DNA of 64,000 nt from Curtobacterium sp. VKM Ac-2865. Its GTDB lineage: Bacteria > Actinomycetota > Actinomycetes > Actinomycetales > Microbacteriaceae. Made by a program: the position numbers and the translations under genes. Of the stretch, positions 36,742-46,900 are shown one piece after another. The notes beneath the pieces were generated by a model that was given only the letters and a program-made list of their open reading frames with translations, ran no database searches and was not told where the DNA came from. The stretch covers positions 139,924 through 203,923 of the forward strand of contig NZ_JADKRZ010000004.1 of the NCBI RefSeq assembly GCF_015350905.1, read 5' to 3'. Each line of letters starts with the position of its first letter. Position 1 is the first letter of the stretch.

Positions 36742-38814
36742 ATGACAGCGACGACGACACCGGGTGCGGTCCGCCCGGGATCCACACGACGCGGCGCGGC
36801 GCGCGCCCGACTCCGTTCCCTGCTGCGCGGCGACACCACCGCGGCCCGGTGGGAGCGCCCGGCCTTCCTCGGGCTGCTCCTGGCGACGGGCCTGCTGTAC
36901 GTGGTGAACCTGTCCGTGAACGGGTGGGCGAACGCGTTCTACTCCGCCGCGGTGCAGGCCGGAAGCCAGAGCTGGGAGGCCTTCTTCTACGGGTCATCCG
37001 ACGCCGCGAACGCGATCACGGTCGACAAACCGCCGGCGTTCCTCTGGGTGATCGGCATCTCGGTGCGGCTGTTCGGGCTGAACTCGTGGGCGATCCTGGT
37101 CCCCGAGGCGCTCATGGGCGTGGCCACGGTCGCGATCCTGTACCGGATCGTCCGGCGGCGGTTCTCCGCGGGGGCGGCCCTGCTCGCCGGTGCCGCGCTC
37201 GCCACGACGCCGGTCGCGACCCTGATGTCCCGGTACGACAACCCGGACGCGCTGCTCACGCTCCTGACCGTCGGGGCGATCGCCCTCACGCTGCGCGGCG
37301 TCGAGTCGGGACGGATGCGCTGGGTCGTCTGGGCCGGCGTGCTCGTCGGCCTCGGGTTCCTCACGAAGCAGCTGCAGGCCTTCCTGGTCCTGCCTCCGCT
37401 CGTCGGCGTGTACCTCTGGGCGTCGCCGCGGCCGGTCCTGCGCCGGGTCGGGCATCTCCTCGCCGCCGCGGTCGCACTCGTGGTCTCGGCCGGGTGGTGG
37501 GTGGCGATCGTCGAGCTCGTGCCGGAGTCCTCCCGCCCGTACATCGGGGGCTCGCAGACGAACAGCTTCCTCGAGCTGACGTTCGGCTACAACGGACTCG
37601 GCCGCGTCACGGGGGACGAGACCGGCAGCGTCGTCCCGGGCGGCGCCACGGGTGCCGGGTCGTGGGGGTCGACCGGGCTGACCCGCCTGTTCGGCTCGGA
37701 CTTCGCGACGCAGGTCACCTGGCTGCTGCCGACGGCGCTCGTGCTGTCCATCGTGGCGATCGTCGCGGTGGGCGTCCGGAAGCGCACGGACGGACGGCTC
37801 GCGACGGTGCTGGTGCTCGTGGCGTCGCTGCTCGTCACGGGCCTGGTCTTCAGCTTCATGGGCGGGATCTTCCACCCGTACTACACGGTGGCGCTCGCGC
37901 CGTACATCGCTGGCGTCGTCGGCATCGGTGCCGGGTTGCTGTGGGAACGACGGGCGTCGGTGTGGTGGCGGGTCATCGCGGCCGTGATGGTCGCGCTCAC
38001 CACGGCGTGGTCGTTCCGCCTGCTCTCCGAGGCGTCCTCCTGGCAGCCCTGGACCCGGTGGGTGGTGCTCGCCGCCGGGGTCGCGGCGACCGTCCTCGTG
38101 CTGCTGCCCCGGCGCGGCCGCGGGGTGGAGGTCGCCACGGTCGCGACGGTCCTCGTCGCCGCGTTGCTCGGACCGACGGCGTTCTCGGTGCAGACCGTCA
38201 CCGTCGGGCACACCGGTGCCCTGCCGTCGGCGGGACCGAGTGTCTCGTCAGGCGGCCTGGGCGGAGGTCGCCCCGGCGGTGGCGGCCCCGGTGGTGGTGC
38301 CGGTGGAGCGCCCGGAGGCGGTCAGGGTGGGTCGGCGCCCGGCGGTGGTGCTGCCGGACAGCGCGGCACGGCGCCGGGCGCGGGCACCGGGGGCGGTCAG
38401 GGCGGACCGGGTGGCGGTGGCGGTGGCGGTGGCGCGAGTGTCATCGGCGGGTCCACTGAGGTCTCCTCCGAGGTCGTCGCCGCGCTGACGAAGGACACCG
38501 ACGACTTCACCTGGGTGGCGGCGACGGTGGGTTCGAACGGCGCAGCCGGGTACCAGCTCGCGACCGGTGACCCGGTCATGGCCGTGGGCGGGTACAACGG
38601 CACGGACCCGGCTCCGACGCTCGCGCAGTTCCGTGACCTCGTCGCCGACGGCGAGGTCCACTGGTTCATCGGCTCGTCGGGCTCGTCGGGGTCGTCGAAC
38701 ACCTCGGGCAGCGACGCGGCCGAGCGCATCGCCGCCTGGGTGGCTGCGCACTACGAGGCGCAGACGGTCGACGGTGTCACGATGTACGACCTCTCCGCGG
38801 CTCCGACGACCTGA
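36742..38814 (+). CDS. Second GT39-family membrane glycosyltransferase, paralogue of the divergent gene
   Basis: About 690 residues from the ATG at 36742. An upstream ATG at 36661 would put the operator repeats inside the coding region, so it is not preferred. It shares with the divergent gene the NAFYSAAVQAGSQSWEAFFY, ITVDKPPAFLW and SRYDNPDALLT segments, the multi-helix body and the FHPYYTVALAP loop. The tail follows the same plan: a Gly-rich linker then a domain with VMAVGGYNGTDPAPTLAQF. Predicted to glycosylate an extracytoplasmic acceptor from a polyprenyl-linked sugar. The pair probably arose by duplication. Confidence 0.85.
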   Translation: MTATTTPGAVRPGSTRRGAARARLRSLLRGDTTAARWERPAFLGLLLATGLLYVVNLSVNGWANAFYSAAVQAGSQSWEAFFYGSSDAANAITVDKPPAFLWVIGISVRLFGLNSWAILVPEALMGVATVAILYRIVRRRFSAGAALLAGAALATTPVATLMSRYDNPDALLTLLTVGAIALTLRGVESGRMRWVVWAGVLVGLGFLTKQLQAFLVLPPLVGVYLWASPRPVLRRVGHLLAAAVALVVSAGWWVAIVELVPESSRPYIGGSQTNSFLELTFGYNGLGRVTGDETGSVVPGGATGAGSWGSTGLTRLFGSDFATQVTWLLPTALVLSIVAIVAVGVRKRTDGRLATVLVLVASLLVTGLVFSFMGGIFHPYYTVALAPYIAGVVGIGAGLLWERRASVWWRVIAAVMVALTTAWSFRLLSEASSWQPWTRWVVLAAGVAATVLVLLPRRGRGVEVATVATVLVAALLGPTAFSVQTVTVGHTGALPSAGPSVSSGGLGGGRPGGGGPGGGAGGAPGGGQGGSAPGGGAAGQRGTAPGAGTGGGQGGPGGGGGGGGASVIGGSTEVSSEVVAALTKDTDDFTWVAATVGSNGAAGYQLATGDPVMAVGGYNGTDPAPTLAQFRDLVADGEVHWFIGSSGSSGSSNTSGSDAAERIAAWVAAHYEAQTVDGVTMYDLSAAPTT

Positions 38815-38840
38815 GCTGCGGCGCACGGTGCGGGAGCGCG

Positions 38841-39653
38841 TCAGGCGTAGCGGCGCGCTGCCCGGAGCGCCGCGTCGGTGTACGAGCCGCCGAACAGCAC
38901 CACGTGCAGCAGCAGCGGCGCGAGCTGGTGCAGCTCGACGCGCTCCTGCCACCCGGGCGCCAGGCGGGACTCGGCGTCGTAGGCCGCCACGACCGTCTCG
39001 AGTCGGGGCAGCCCGAACAGTGCCAGCAGCGCCAGGTCCGTCTCCGCGTGGCCACCGTGCGGGTTCGCGTCGATGAGCACGGCGCCCGTGGGCTCGGAGC
39101 TGTCCCGCGGCCAGAGCACGTTGCCCGCCCAGAGGTCGCCGTGCAGTCGCGCCGGACCGTCCCCGACGAGCGCCGGTTGGGGGGAGCCGAGCGATCCGTC
39201 CTCGAGTCGTGCACACACGCGCTCGAACACGGCGGCTTCGGACCCGTCGTACCCGCCGGCGTCGACGATGCGCGACACGTAGTCGCGGATCCGGTACTCG
39301 GCGAAGAACTCGCCCCAGGTCGCCGGCGCATCGGACACGGGGACGAACGGCGTACGGGAGCGGCCCATCCGCATCGGCCCGTTCGCCGGGAACCCGGGCG
39401 ACGGCGCTCCCCAGTGCGCGGCCCCGGCGGCGTGCGTGTGTGCCAACGACCGGCCGAAGCGTTCCGCCTGGGCCGCCGTCGGTGCGGTGTCGGAGACGAA
39501 CTCGAGCTCCAGGACCGTCGGTCGCGGACGACCGAGCACCCGGGCGATGCGGGTGCCGCCGGCGTCCTCGGCCTCGGCGAGCCACTCCAGCCCGGCGGCC
39601 TCGGCGGCGGCCTCGTTCGGGTCGGTGAAGGTCTTGACGTAGGTCTCGGGCAT
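38841..39653 (-). CDS. Fructosamine/ketosamine-3-kinase family protein
   Basis: A 270-residue aminoglycoside-phosphotransferase-fold kinase of the fructosamine kinase family. It has the catalytic loop ARLHGDLWAGNVLW and the metal-binding segment LIDANPHGGHAETDLALLALFG, both characteristic of this group. By family it phosphorylates sugar-modified amines to trigger deglycation in the cytoplasm. ATG at 39653. It is convergent with the GT39 gene, whose stop lies 26 bp away, and no terminator is visible between them. Confidence 0.85.
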   Translation of the reverse strand: MPETYVKTFTDPNEAAAEAAGLEWLAEAEDAGGTRIARVLGRPRPTVLELEFVSDTAPTAAQAERFGRSLAHTHAAGAAHWGAPSPGFPANGPMRMGRSRTPFVPVSDAPATWGEFFAEYRIRDYVSRIVDAGGYDGSEAAVFERVCARLEDGSLGSPQPALVGDGPARLHGDLWAGNVLWPRDSSEPTGAVLIDANPHGGHAETDLALLALFGLPRLETVVAAYDAESRLAPGWQERVELHQLAPLLLHVVLFGGSYTDAALRAARRYA

Positions 39654-39751
39654 CACCCCATCCAACCCGGAGAAGCCCGGACGCATTCGGGACGCACCCC
39701 GGACGCACCCCGGAGCCGCCCGGTCGCGCCCCGCGCGCCGCCCGAGCCCCG

Positions 39752-40600
39752 TCAGACCGCGTCGACCAACGCCCGCGCCAACGGGTGCCACGCCCGTGAG
39801 GACGGCCCGCTCAACACCAGCGTCCGCTCGAGCCGGGGGAGCGTCGGCACCATGACGAGGTCGGCCGGCAGCATCACGCGGCCGAGCGTCGGCACGATCG
39901 AGACGCCCTCGCCCCGTTGGATCATCCCGAACATCGTGCTCATCTCCCGCACCCGGTGGGCGTACCGGAAGGGCTGCCCGGCGATCTCGTGCATCCGCTG
40001 GATCTGGTATTCGCACCCGCCGCCCCCCGCCACGAGTCCGTCCTCGTGCAGGTCGTCGAGCGTCAGCGCGGTCGCGTCGGCGAGCGGGTGGTCGCGGCGG
40101 ACCACGGCGGCCATCTCGTCCGTCGCCACGACGACCCCACCCTCGGGCACCACGGTCGGGTCGACGAGCACGGCGGCGTCGACCGTGCCGGCCTCGAGCC
40201 ACTCGGGCATCTCGTCGTCGTCCCCCTCGTAGACCTGGACGTCGACGTCGGGCAGGGTCACCGCCCACAGCTCCCTGAGCCGCGGCAGCAGGCCCTGGCA
40301 GACGGTGGGGACGGCGGCGAGGCGCACGGTGCCGCGCGCTGTGCCGGGCCGGACCACGGCCTCCAGGGCGTCGACGGAGGCGAGCACGCTGCGGGCGTGA
40401 CCAAGCAGGCGTTCACCGAGGGGTGTCGGTGCCGCGGTGCCGCCGCGGCGCACGACGGGGCCGCCGACCTCGCGCTCGAGCGCGGAGACCGCATGCGAGA
40501 CGGCGGACTGCCCGACGCCGAGGGCGGCGGCGGCTGCGGTGAACGAGCCGCGGTCGACGGTGGCGACCAGGGCGCGGAGCTGGGCGATGGTGAGGTTCAT
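39752..40600 (-). CDS. LysR-family transcriptional regulator
   Basis: A 282-residue LysR regulator: N-terminal winged HTH (LRALVATVDRGSFTAAAAAL, SQSAVSHAVSALEREV region) and a periplasmic-binding-like effector domain. It is divergent from an EamA transporter gene with a palindrome between them, the classic arrangement in which a LysR protein regulates its neighbour and itself. The ligand is unknown. ATG at 40600. Confidence 0.9.
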   Translation of the reverse strand: MNLTIAQLRALVATVDRGSFTAAAAALGVGQSAVSHAVSALEREVGGPVVRRGGTAAPTPLGERLLGHARSVLASVDALEAVVRPGTARGTVRLAAVPTVCQGLLPRLRELWAVTLPDVDVQVYEGDDDEMPEWLEAGTVDAAVLVDPTVVPEGGVVVATDEMAAVVRRDHPLADATALTLDDLHEDGLVAGGGGCEYQIQRMHEIAGQPFRYAHRVREMSTMFGMIQRGEGVSIVPTLGRVMLPADLVMVPTLPRLERTLVLSGPSSRAWHPLARALVDAV

Positions 40601-40632
40601 GCGTCTCCCTCATGGGTGCATGAGGGGGATGC
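40601..40632. promoter_or_regulatory. LysR-type palindromic operator
   Basis: GCGTCTCCCTCATG (40601-40614) and CATGAGGGGGATGC (40619-40632) are near-perfect inverted arms around GGTG. A further CCTCATG occurs at 40638. It lies directly upstream of the LysR gene and 39 bp before the divergent transporter ATG. Confidence 0.6.
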
Positions 40633-40670
40633 GTTTGCCTCATGCCGAGCGGTGGCTCGACACTAGCGGC

Positions 40671-41621
40671 ATGAACGCCTTCCTGTTCGTCCTGGTCGCA
40701 CTCACCTGGGGCTCGAGCTTCCTCTTCATGAAGATCGGGCTCGAGGGCCTCTCGCCGCAGCAGGTCGCGCTCGGACGCGTGCTGCTCGGGGCGCTGACGC
40801 TGCTGGTGATCATGGTCGTGACGCGGCGGAGGTGGCCGCGGTCGCTGAAGCTCTGGGGCCACCTGCTCGTGCTCGCGGTGTTCCTCAACGCGGTGCCGTC
40901 GAGCCTGGTGGCGTGGGCGGAGCAGAGCGTGCCGAGTGGTCTGGCGAGCATCTACAACGCGACCACGCCGATCATGGTGCTGCTCGCGCTGCCACTGCTG
41001 CTGCCGGCCGAGCGGCTGCGGGGGCGACAGCTCGTGGGTGTGGTGGTGGGGATCCTGGGGGTCCTGGTCCTCGTCGGTCCGTGGGGCCTGATCGGCGACC
41101 CGGCCGTGCTCGCCACGGTGCCCGGGCAGCTCGCACTGCTCGGCATGACCGCCTGCTACGGGTTCGGTCTGGCCTACATGCGCCGGTTCGTCGCCGGCAG
41201 CGGGTACGACGCGGTCACCCTGACGACGGTCCAGCTGACGCTGGGCGCGGCGCTGCTGCTCGTGGTCGCGCCCGTCACGGCGACCGGCGCGATGCACCTG
41301 GACTGGAGGATCGTGGCTGCGATGCTCGCACTCGGTTGCCTCGGCACGGGGCTGGCCTACATGTGGAACACCGGGCTCGTGCAGGCATGGGGTGCGGCGC
41401 GCGCGTCCACCGTGACGTACCTGACACCGGTGGTCGGGGTGGTGCTCGGCGTGCTCGTGCTGGGGGAGCGCGTGCGGTGGAACGAGCCGGTCGGGGGCGT
41501 CGTGATCCTGGTGGGGATCGCGCTGGCGTCGGGGGTGCTCGGGCGGCGGCGCCGCACGGCCGTCGCCGTCGGGGCGGACGCGGTGCCCGAGCCGGGCGCG
41601 GCGGCGGTCCGCGGGCGCTGA
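40671..41621 (+). CDS. EamA/DMT-family small-molecule exporter
   Basis: A 316-residue drug/metabolite transporter with ten hydrophobic helices in two EamA repeats. The first begins FVLVALTWGSSFLFMKIGLE; ends of helices carry VPSSLVAWAEQSVPSG and YMWNTGLVQAWGAARAS. Such proteins export amino acids, nucleobases or drugs. The ATG at 40671 marks where the helix-rich sequence begins, and it is divergent from the LysR regulator that probably controls it. The C-terminus is a short charged tail. Confidence 0.85.
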   Translation: MNAFLFVLVALTWGSSFLFMKIGLEGLSPQQVALGRVLLGALTLLVIMVVTRRRWPRSLKLWGHLLVLAVFLNAVPSSLVAWAEQSVPSGLASIYNATTPIMVLLALPLLLPAERLRGRQLVGVVVGILGVLVLVGPWGLIGDPAVLATVPGQLALLGMTACYGFGLAYMRRFVAGSGYDAVTLTTVQLTLGAALLLVVAPVTATGAMHLDWRIVAAMLALGCLGTGLAYMWNTGLVQAWGAARASTVTYLTPVVGVVLGVLVLGERVRWNEPVGGVVILVGIALASGVLGRRRRTAVAVGADAVPEPGAAAVRGR

Positions 41622-41670
41622 GGCGGCGCGCGGGCGCTTCGCGGCGCTCCGCGGGCGGTTCGCGGGCGGT

Positions 41671-41726
41671 GAGATCGCACTTCGTGTCGGGTCGGCGCGC
41701 TCGGAGCCGACACGGAGTGCGATCTC
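41671..41726. terminator. Hairpin after the EamA gene
   Basis: GAGATCGCACT (41671-41681) pairs with AGTGCGATCTC (41716-41726), with inner CGTGTCGG/CCGACACG pairing. It lies 50 bp past the EamA stop. Confidence 0.65.
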
Positions 41727-41781
41727 AGCGGCAGTTGACGTGCGGACGCCGGACGCCGGACGGCGGGCCGCCGGGGACGCG

Positions 41782-41813
41782 GAAGGGCACGTCGACGGAT
41801 CGACGTGCCCTTC
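41782..41813. terminator. 14-bp perfect hairpin after the DUF4383 gene
   Basis: GAAGGGCACGTCGA (41782-41795) and its exact complement (41800-41813) enclose the tetraloop CGGA. It lies 17 bp beyond the stop of the minus-strand gene at 41831. Confidence 0.75.
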
Positions 41814-41830
41814 GCGGCGTGGTGCTCGGG

Positions 41831-42292
41831 TCAGCGCGTGCGGGTCGTCCCGACACGGGGCAGGAGCAGGCCGAGCACGATCATCGCGACGGCGAGGAAC
41901 GCGTGCAGCACGTTGTCGGCGCTGTTCAGCGGCACGAAGTTCGCACCGCTCGTCATGCCGGCGGTGAACAGGCCGAAGACGAACAGGACGGCGTAGACGA
42001 TGCCGCCGACGAGCAGGTAGAGGCGCGAGCCACTGGCGGTGCGGGACGCGACGAGCCCGACGATGCCGAAGAGCAGGTGCACGATGTTGTGCAGGATCGA
42101 GACCTGGAACAGGCCGAGCAGCAGGGCCATCGAGCCGTGGCCGGCGAAGGACATCGTGCCCATGTCCATGGTCAGGCCCGGGATGAAGCCGGCGATGCCG
42201 ACGATGAGGAAGACCACACCGAAGAGCAGCGCGCCCTTCTGCGTCCAGGTCGAACCGGAGGTGGAGCGGGGCGTTGCTGCGTTGCTGGTCAC
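41831..42292 (-). CDS. DUF4383 four-helix membrane protein
   Basis: A 153-residue membrane protein with four hydrophobic helices and the SILHNIVHLLFGIVGL motif typical of DUF4383, followed by NVLHAFLAVAMIVLGL. The function of this family is unknown; members are common in actinobacteria. GTG start at 42292, preceded by GAGAGG. It has its own terminator. Confidence 0.8.
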   Translation of the reverse strand: MTSNAATPRSTSGSTWTQKGALLFGVVFLIVGIAGFIPGLTMDMGTMSFAGHGSMALLLGLFQVSILHNIVHLLFGIVGLVASRTASGSRLYLLVGGIVYAVLFVFGLFTAGMTSGANFVPLNSADNVLHAFLAVAMIVLGLLLPRVGTTRTR

Positions 42293-42396
42293 GGTCGGAC
42301 CTCTCGTCGGGGCGCGGGTGCCCGCGCGGCCCTCACCGTAGGCCGGCCCGTGGGGCCGAGTTCGCCCCAGTTCGGGGGGTCCACCTGCGCCGGAGG

Positions 42397-43227
42397 TCAG
42401 CCGATCCGCTCGACCGTGACGTGCCAGCCGAGGTCGGTGGCGCGGCGCTCGAGCTCGGACGCGTTCGACCGGCACAGCGAGCCCGTGCCGTCCGGGTAGT
42501 AGCGGCGGATGGCTGCCTCGGGGACGAAGCGCCCGCCGAGGGGGTCCGACCCGAGCTCGCGGACCTGCCACCAGCGCTCGGTGGCCTGTTCGAGCGCGGC
42601 GTCGAAGGGGACCTCCACGTCCACGATCTTCAGGCGGTCGTAGCCGGCGTCGTCGAGCTCGGACAACAGGTCGTCGAGGTAGTCGACACTCGACAGGGTG
42701 CCGTGCACGACGACGTTCTCGCCGTCGCGGAGGGACCGACGGCGCAGGGTGTCCGCGACGGCCGTCGACTCGGCGTGCACGAAGCCGGCGAGCTCCCGCG
42801 GCTGCACCGGGCGGCCGTCGACGAGCACGCGGCTGGTCCACGCATCGAGCAGTCCGTCCGCCGCGGCCCGTTCGAGCAGGGCGTCCTTGAAGTCGTCGGC
42901 GTCGACGTGGCGGTAGTCGTCGAGCTCGGGCATCCGGGTCAGCGCGGTCGACTTGCCGGCCCCGGGCGGGCCAGCGGTGACGACGACCGCCAGGGTGCCG
43001 TCGTCGCTCGGCGCCGGTGTCCGGTCGGTGTGGGCGGCGAGCAGTTCCTCGTGCAGGCGCAGCCGCTCGGCCGTGTACAGGAAGCCGTCCGGGGCGTACC
43101 GGAGTCGGCTGCTCGCGCCGGGCTCGTCCGACCAGGGGTCGTCGAGGCAGGCCTGCCGGAGGAACGCGGCGAGGTCGTCGGCGGTGCGGTCGCGGAGTGG
43201 GCGGTCGTTCGTGTCGACGTCGCTCAC
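42397..43227 (-). CDS. Zeta-toxin-type P-loop kinase
   Basis: A 276-residue protein with a Walker A motif at about 86-94 (GPPGAGKST), DADDFKDALL shortly after, and VVVHGTLSS, fitting the zeta-toxin/UDP-GlcNAc kinase family. Zeta toxins phosphorylate UDP-N-acetylglucosamine and block wall synthesis. An N-terminal ~75-residue region precedes the kinase core. The GTG start overlaps the stop of an HTH protein gene, so the two are co-translated like a toxin-antitoxin pair. A housekeeping kinase role cannot be excluded. Confidence 0.75.
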   Translation of the reverse strand: MSDVDTNDRPLRDRTADDLAAFLRQACLDDPWSDEPGASSRLRYAPDGFLYTAERLRLHEELLAAHTDRTPAPSDDGTLAVVVTAGPPGAGKSTALTRMPELDDYRHVDADDFKDALLERAAADGLLDAWTSRVLVDGRPVQPRELAGFVHAESTAVADTLRRRSLRDGENVVVHGTLSSVDYLDDLLSELDDAGYDRLKIVDVEVPFDAALEQATERWWQVRELGSDPLGGRFVPEAAIRRYYPDGTGSLCRSNASELERRATDLGWHVTVERIG

Positions 43228-43772
43228 GGGCGGGTGAACCGGCCCTGGCGCCCGGCGATCGCCCGGCGGACCGTCTCGTACTCGCCCTCGCTGATCAGGC
43301 CGTCCTGGAACGCCGCGGCGAGCTCCTTCGCGGTGCCGGTCTGGGCCGCGGCGCTGTCGTAGCCGGAGTCGCGCGCCGGTGTCCGATGGGTCATGGCCAT
43401 CGTCGAGAGCTCGCGCACCATCGTGTCGGAGTCGATCAGGCCGGCCTGGCGCTGGGAGATGACCTCGCGCGGGGACGGCCTGGACGCCGTGAGCGCTCGC
43501 CGGGTCAGGCGTCGGGAGACCTCGGGCTGCGAGATGCCGGCGAGCCGGGCGATGTCCCGCTGGGAGACCCCGAGGTCGGCGAGGTCGAAGATGCCGCGGC
43601 GGAGCTCCATCTCGGCGAGGTGCTGCTGTTCGCGGCTGTGCAGGACGCTGAGCACGGCGGCGCGCACCGACGCCGTGTCGCCGTCCATCCGCGCCGCCAG
43701 GGCGTCCACGAGCGACTCGACGTCGTGTCGAGGCCGTTGTCCGGCTCGGTGCCGAGAGCCCATGTCCGTCAT
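43224..43772 (-). CDS. HTH DNA-binding protein, putative antitoxin of the zeta-type kinase
   Basis: A 182-residue protein with a central helix-turn-helix (GVSQRDIARLAGISQPEVSR) preceded by a helical N-terminus (EQQHLAEMELRRGIFDLADL). Near the C-terminus is an SHOCT-like short helical motif (GTAKELAAAFQDGLISEGEYE). It is translationally coupled (GTGA) to the zeta-type kinase gene, so it is the likely antitoxin and autoregulator of the pair. It is unrelated to the epsilon antitoxin of classic epsilon-zeta systems. ATG at 43772. Confidence 0.7.
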   Translation of the reverse strand: MTDMGSRHRAGQRPRHDVESLVDALAARMDGDTASVRAAVLSVLHSREQQHLAEMELRRGIFDLADLGVSQRDIARLAGISQPEVSRRLTRRALTASRPSPREVISQRQAGLIDSDTMVRELSTMAMTHRTPARDSGYDSAAAQTGTAKELAAAFQDGLISEGEYETVRRAIAGRQGRFTRP

Positions 43773-43859
43773 CCGCCACTTCCGTTCCCGCGATGCCGAT
43801 CGTATCGCTGTGGTCGATCGCCGCAGTGCCCCTTCCCTGAGCGTGCTGGGAGTCCTATG

Positions 43860-43877
43860 GTTTACAGCGTTGTAAAC
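43860..43877. promoter_or_regulatory. LacI-type operator before the GH31 gene
   Basis: GTTTACA and TGTAAAC form perfect 7-bp arms around GCGT, 77 bp upstream of the GH31 start. The form resembles operators of LacI-family sugar regulators. Confidence 0.55.
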
Positions 43878-43954
43878 GGAGCGCCGATCAGGGCACTCCG
43901 CACCCCCGGCCGACCCCGGCCCGATGGACGACGTCGTCCACGAGGAGTTCCCTG

Positions 43955-46900
43955 TTGCGTCCCTTCTCCGTCCGATCCCGGGGGCGGCAGCGCGCCCTCG
44001 CCGCCGCCGTCGTCGGCACGACCGTGTTGGGCCTGCTCGGCCTGGCCGCGCTCCCCGCCACGGCCGATGCCGCCGCCGCTCGCACCGTCCAGTCCGGGCA
44101 GGCCCGCTTCGAGGTCCTGTCCCCGACGCTGATCCGCACGGAGTACGCCGGCGACAGCAGGTTCACCGACGGCAGCACCTTCAACGTGATCGGCCGCGAC
44201 GACTTCGCCCCGACGAGGTTCACGACGACCGAGCGCGACGGCTGGCTGACGCTCGACACCGGCTCGATGACCGTCCGGTACAAGGAGGGTTCCGGGGCCT
44301 TCACGCAGGACACCCTGCAGACCAGCCTGACCCTGCCGTCCGGGCAGCGGGTCTCCGGGACGCCGTGGGTGTCCACGCCGACCCCGTCGTGCACGATCGG
44401 CTCGCTGTGTGAGGCCGAGGCCCTCGGGCTCACCGGGCTGTCCCTTGCGACCGACCACGCGGGCTTCACCGGTGCCGGGTTCGCCGCGGGCTTCGAGTCC
44501 GTCGGCAATGCGATGACCTTCGCGACGACCGCAGCGACGGCCGGGTCGTACGACCTGGCCCTCCGCTACGCGAACTCGCAGGGCGGCGACGGCAAGGTCA
44601 CCACCCGCACGCTCAGCGTCACCGTGGACGGCGGCGCCGCGAGGACGATCAGCCTGGCCCCCGGTGCGAACTGGGACGACTGGAAGACCACGGCCGCCAC
44701 AGCGGTCGACCTGCCCGCCGGCACCCACACGGTGCGCATCGAGCGCGCCGCGGGTGACTCCGGCCAGGTCAACGTCGACAGCCTGGCCCTCGTGGCGACG
44801 GGTGCCGCGTACCCGGCCCCGACCACGACCGTCGCCGGGCAGGACTGCGCGTTCGGCGCGGTCTGCCAGGCCGAGGACTCGACGCTCACAGCCCCGGCCA
44901 CCGCAGCGACGAACCACAACGGCTCCGCCGGTGACGGCTTCGTCGCCGGGTTCGAGCGTGCGGGCGCGGCGATGACCACCCACGTCACCGGTGTGCCGGC
45001 GGCAGGTGACTACACGCTGCAGGTCCGCTACGCCAACGGCGGTACCGCCACGCCGACCCTGACCGCGGCCCCGACCGGACAGGCCACCACGACAGCCACA
45101 CTGCCGCCGACGAGCGGGTGGGACTACTGGAACACCGTGCAGGTGCCGGTGCACCTCGCCGCCGGGGCGAACGACGTCGTGCTCGGCTGCCCGACCGTCG
45201 CGGCGAACTGCAACGTGAACTTCGACACGGTCGCGGCGGTCGACACCGCGTCGCCGGTCCTCGCCGCGCACGCCCCGCTCGGTGGCTACCGTCGTGACCT
45301 CGACACCGCCAACGGGTCCGTGAAGACGAACCCGGGCCTGCTGTACCAGGACGGGTGGTCGCTCCTCGACGACAGCGCCTCGGCCGGGTACGACCAGGCG
45401 ACGGACACCGTCACGCCCGCGAGCGACCACGGCGGCAAGCAGTACCAGGACGGCTACGTCTTCGGCTACGGCACCGACTACCGCCATGCGCTGCAGGAGC
45501 TCGCCGTGCTGACCGGCCCGACGAAGCTGCTGCCCCGCTGGGCCTACGGCGTCTGGTACTCCGAGTACTACGACCGCTCGCAGGCGGACTACCTCGCCAT
45601 CGCGAAGCAGTTCAAGGACGAGCAGGTCCCCGTCGACGTCATGGCGATCGACACGGACTACAAGGTCGGCAGCCCGACGAACGAGGGCGACAGCAAGTGG
45701 GACGGCTGGTCGGTCGACCCGGCCAGGATCCCGGACATGACGAGCCTGCTCGCCGACTGGCACGCCGAGGGCATCCACAACACGCTCAACATCCACCCGT
45801 CGATCTCGGGCAGCGACCCCCGGTTCGCCCAGGCGCAGGCCACGGCGAAGGGCAAGCTCACGAAGGGCGACGGTGACCGCTGGCTGTTCGACTGGTCCGA
45901 CCCCGACCAGCTCAAGGCCTACTTCGACCTGCACACGGCGATGCAGCCGAAGGGCGTCGACATGTGGTGGCTCGACTGGTGCTGCAGCGAGGTCTCGAAG
46001 TACTCGGCGAACGGCGTCACCCCCGACGCCTTCATCAACCAGCAGTACGCGAAGGCCACGAACGAGGCGCTCGGCGGCCGCGGACTCGCGTTCTCGCGGG
46101 CGTACGGGTCGCTGACCGCGGGCGGCTACGGCAACCCGCAGCCCGTGCCGACCGGGCCGTGGGCGGACAAGCGCACCACCGTGCACTTCACCGGCGACAC
46201 CACGTCGTCGTGGGACATGCTGCTCGCAGAGGTCGGGTACACCCCGGGTGAGTCTGCGGCGACCGGCCTGGCGTCGATCAGCCACGACATCGGCGGGCAC
46301 AACGGTGCCCAGTACGGCATCACGGGGGCCGAACCCGGGACGACCCAGCTGCCGGAGGACCTCTACGCCCGCTGGGTGCAGCTCGGGACCTTCCAACCGA
46401 TCGACCGCCTGCACAGCAACCACAGCGACCGGCTCCCGTGGCAGTACCCCGCCGCGGCGAACGCCTCCGCGAAGCAGTTCCTGAACCTCCGCGAGGACCT
46501 GCTCCCGCTGACGTACACGCTCGCCGCCCAGGCGACCGCCACCGGCACCCCGATCCTGCAGCCGCTCTACCTGCAGTACCCCGAGGCGCAGCAGTCGTAC
46601 GCCATGGCCGGCTCGGAGTACCTGTACGGTCCGGACGTCCTCGTCGCCCCGGTCACGACCGCGAACGACACGTCCGGGAAGGCCACGCGCTCGGTGTGGT
46701 TCCCGGCCGGCAGCTCCTGGACCGACTGGTTCACCGGGACGACGTACCAGGGCGGCACGACCGCGCAGGTGACGACCGGACTCGACGCCATGCCGGTGTT
46801 CGTGAAGAGCGGCGGGATCGTCCCGACCCGGACGCACCACGTGACGAACGACGGGTCCGGACCGCTCGACGCCGTGACCCTCCGCGTCGCGACCGGTGCG

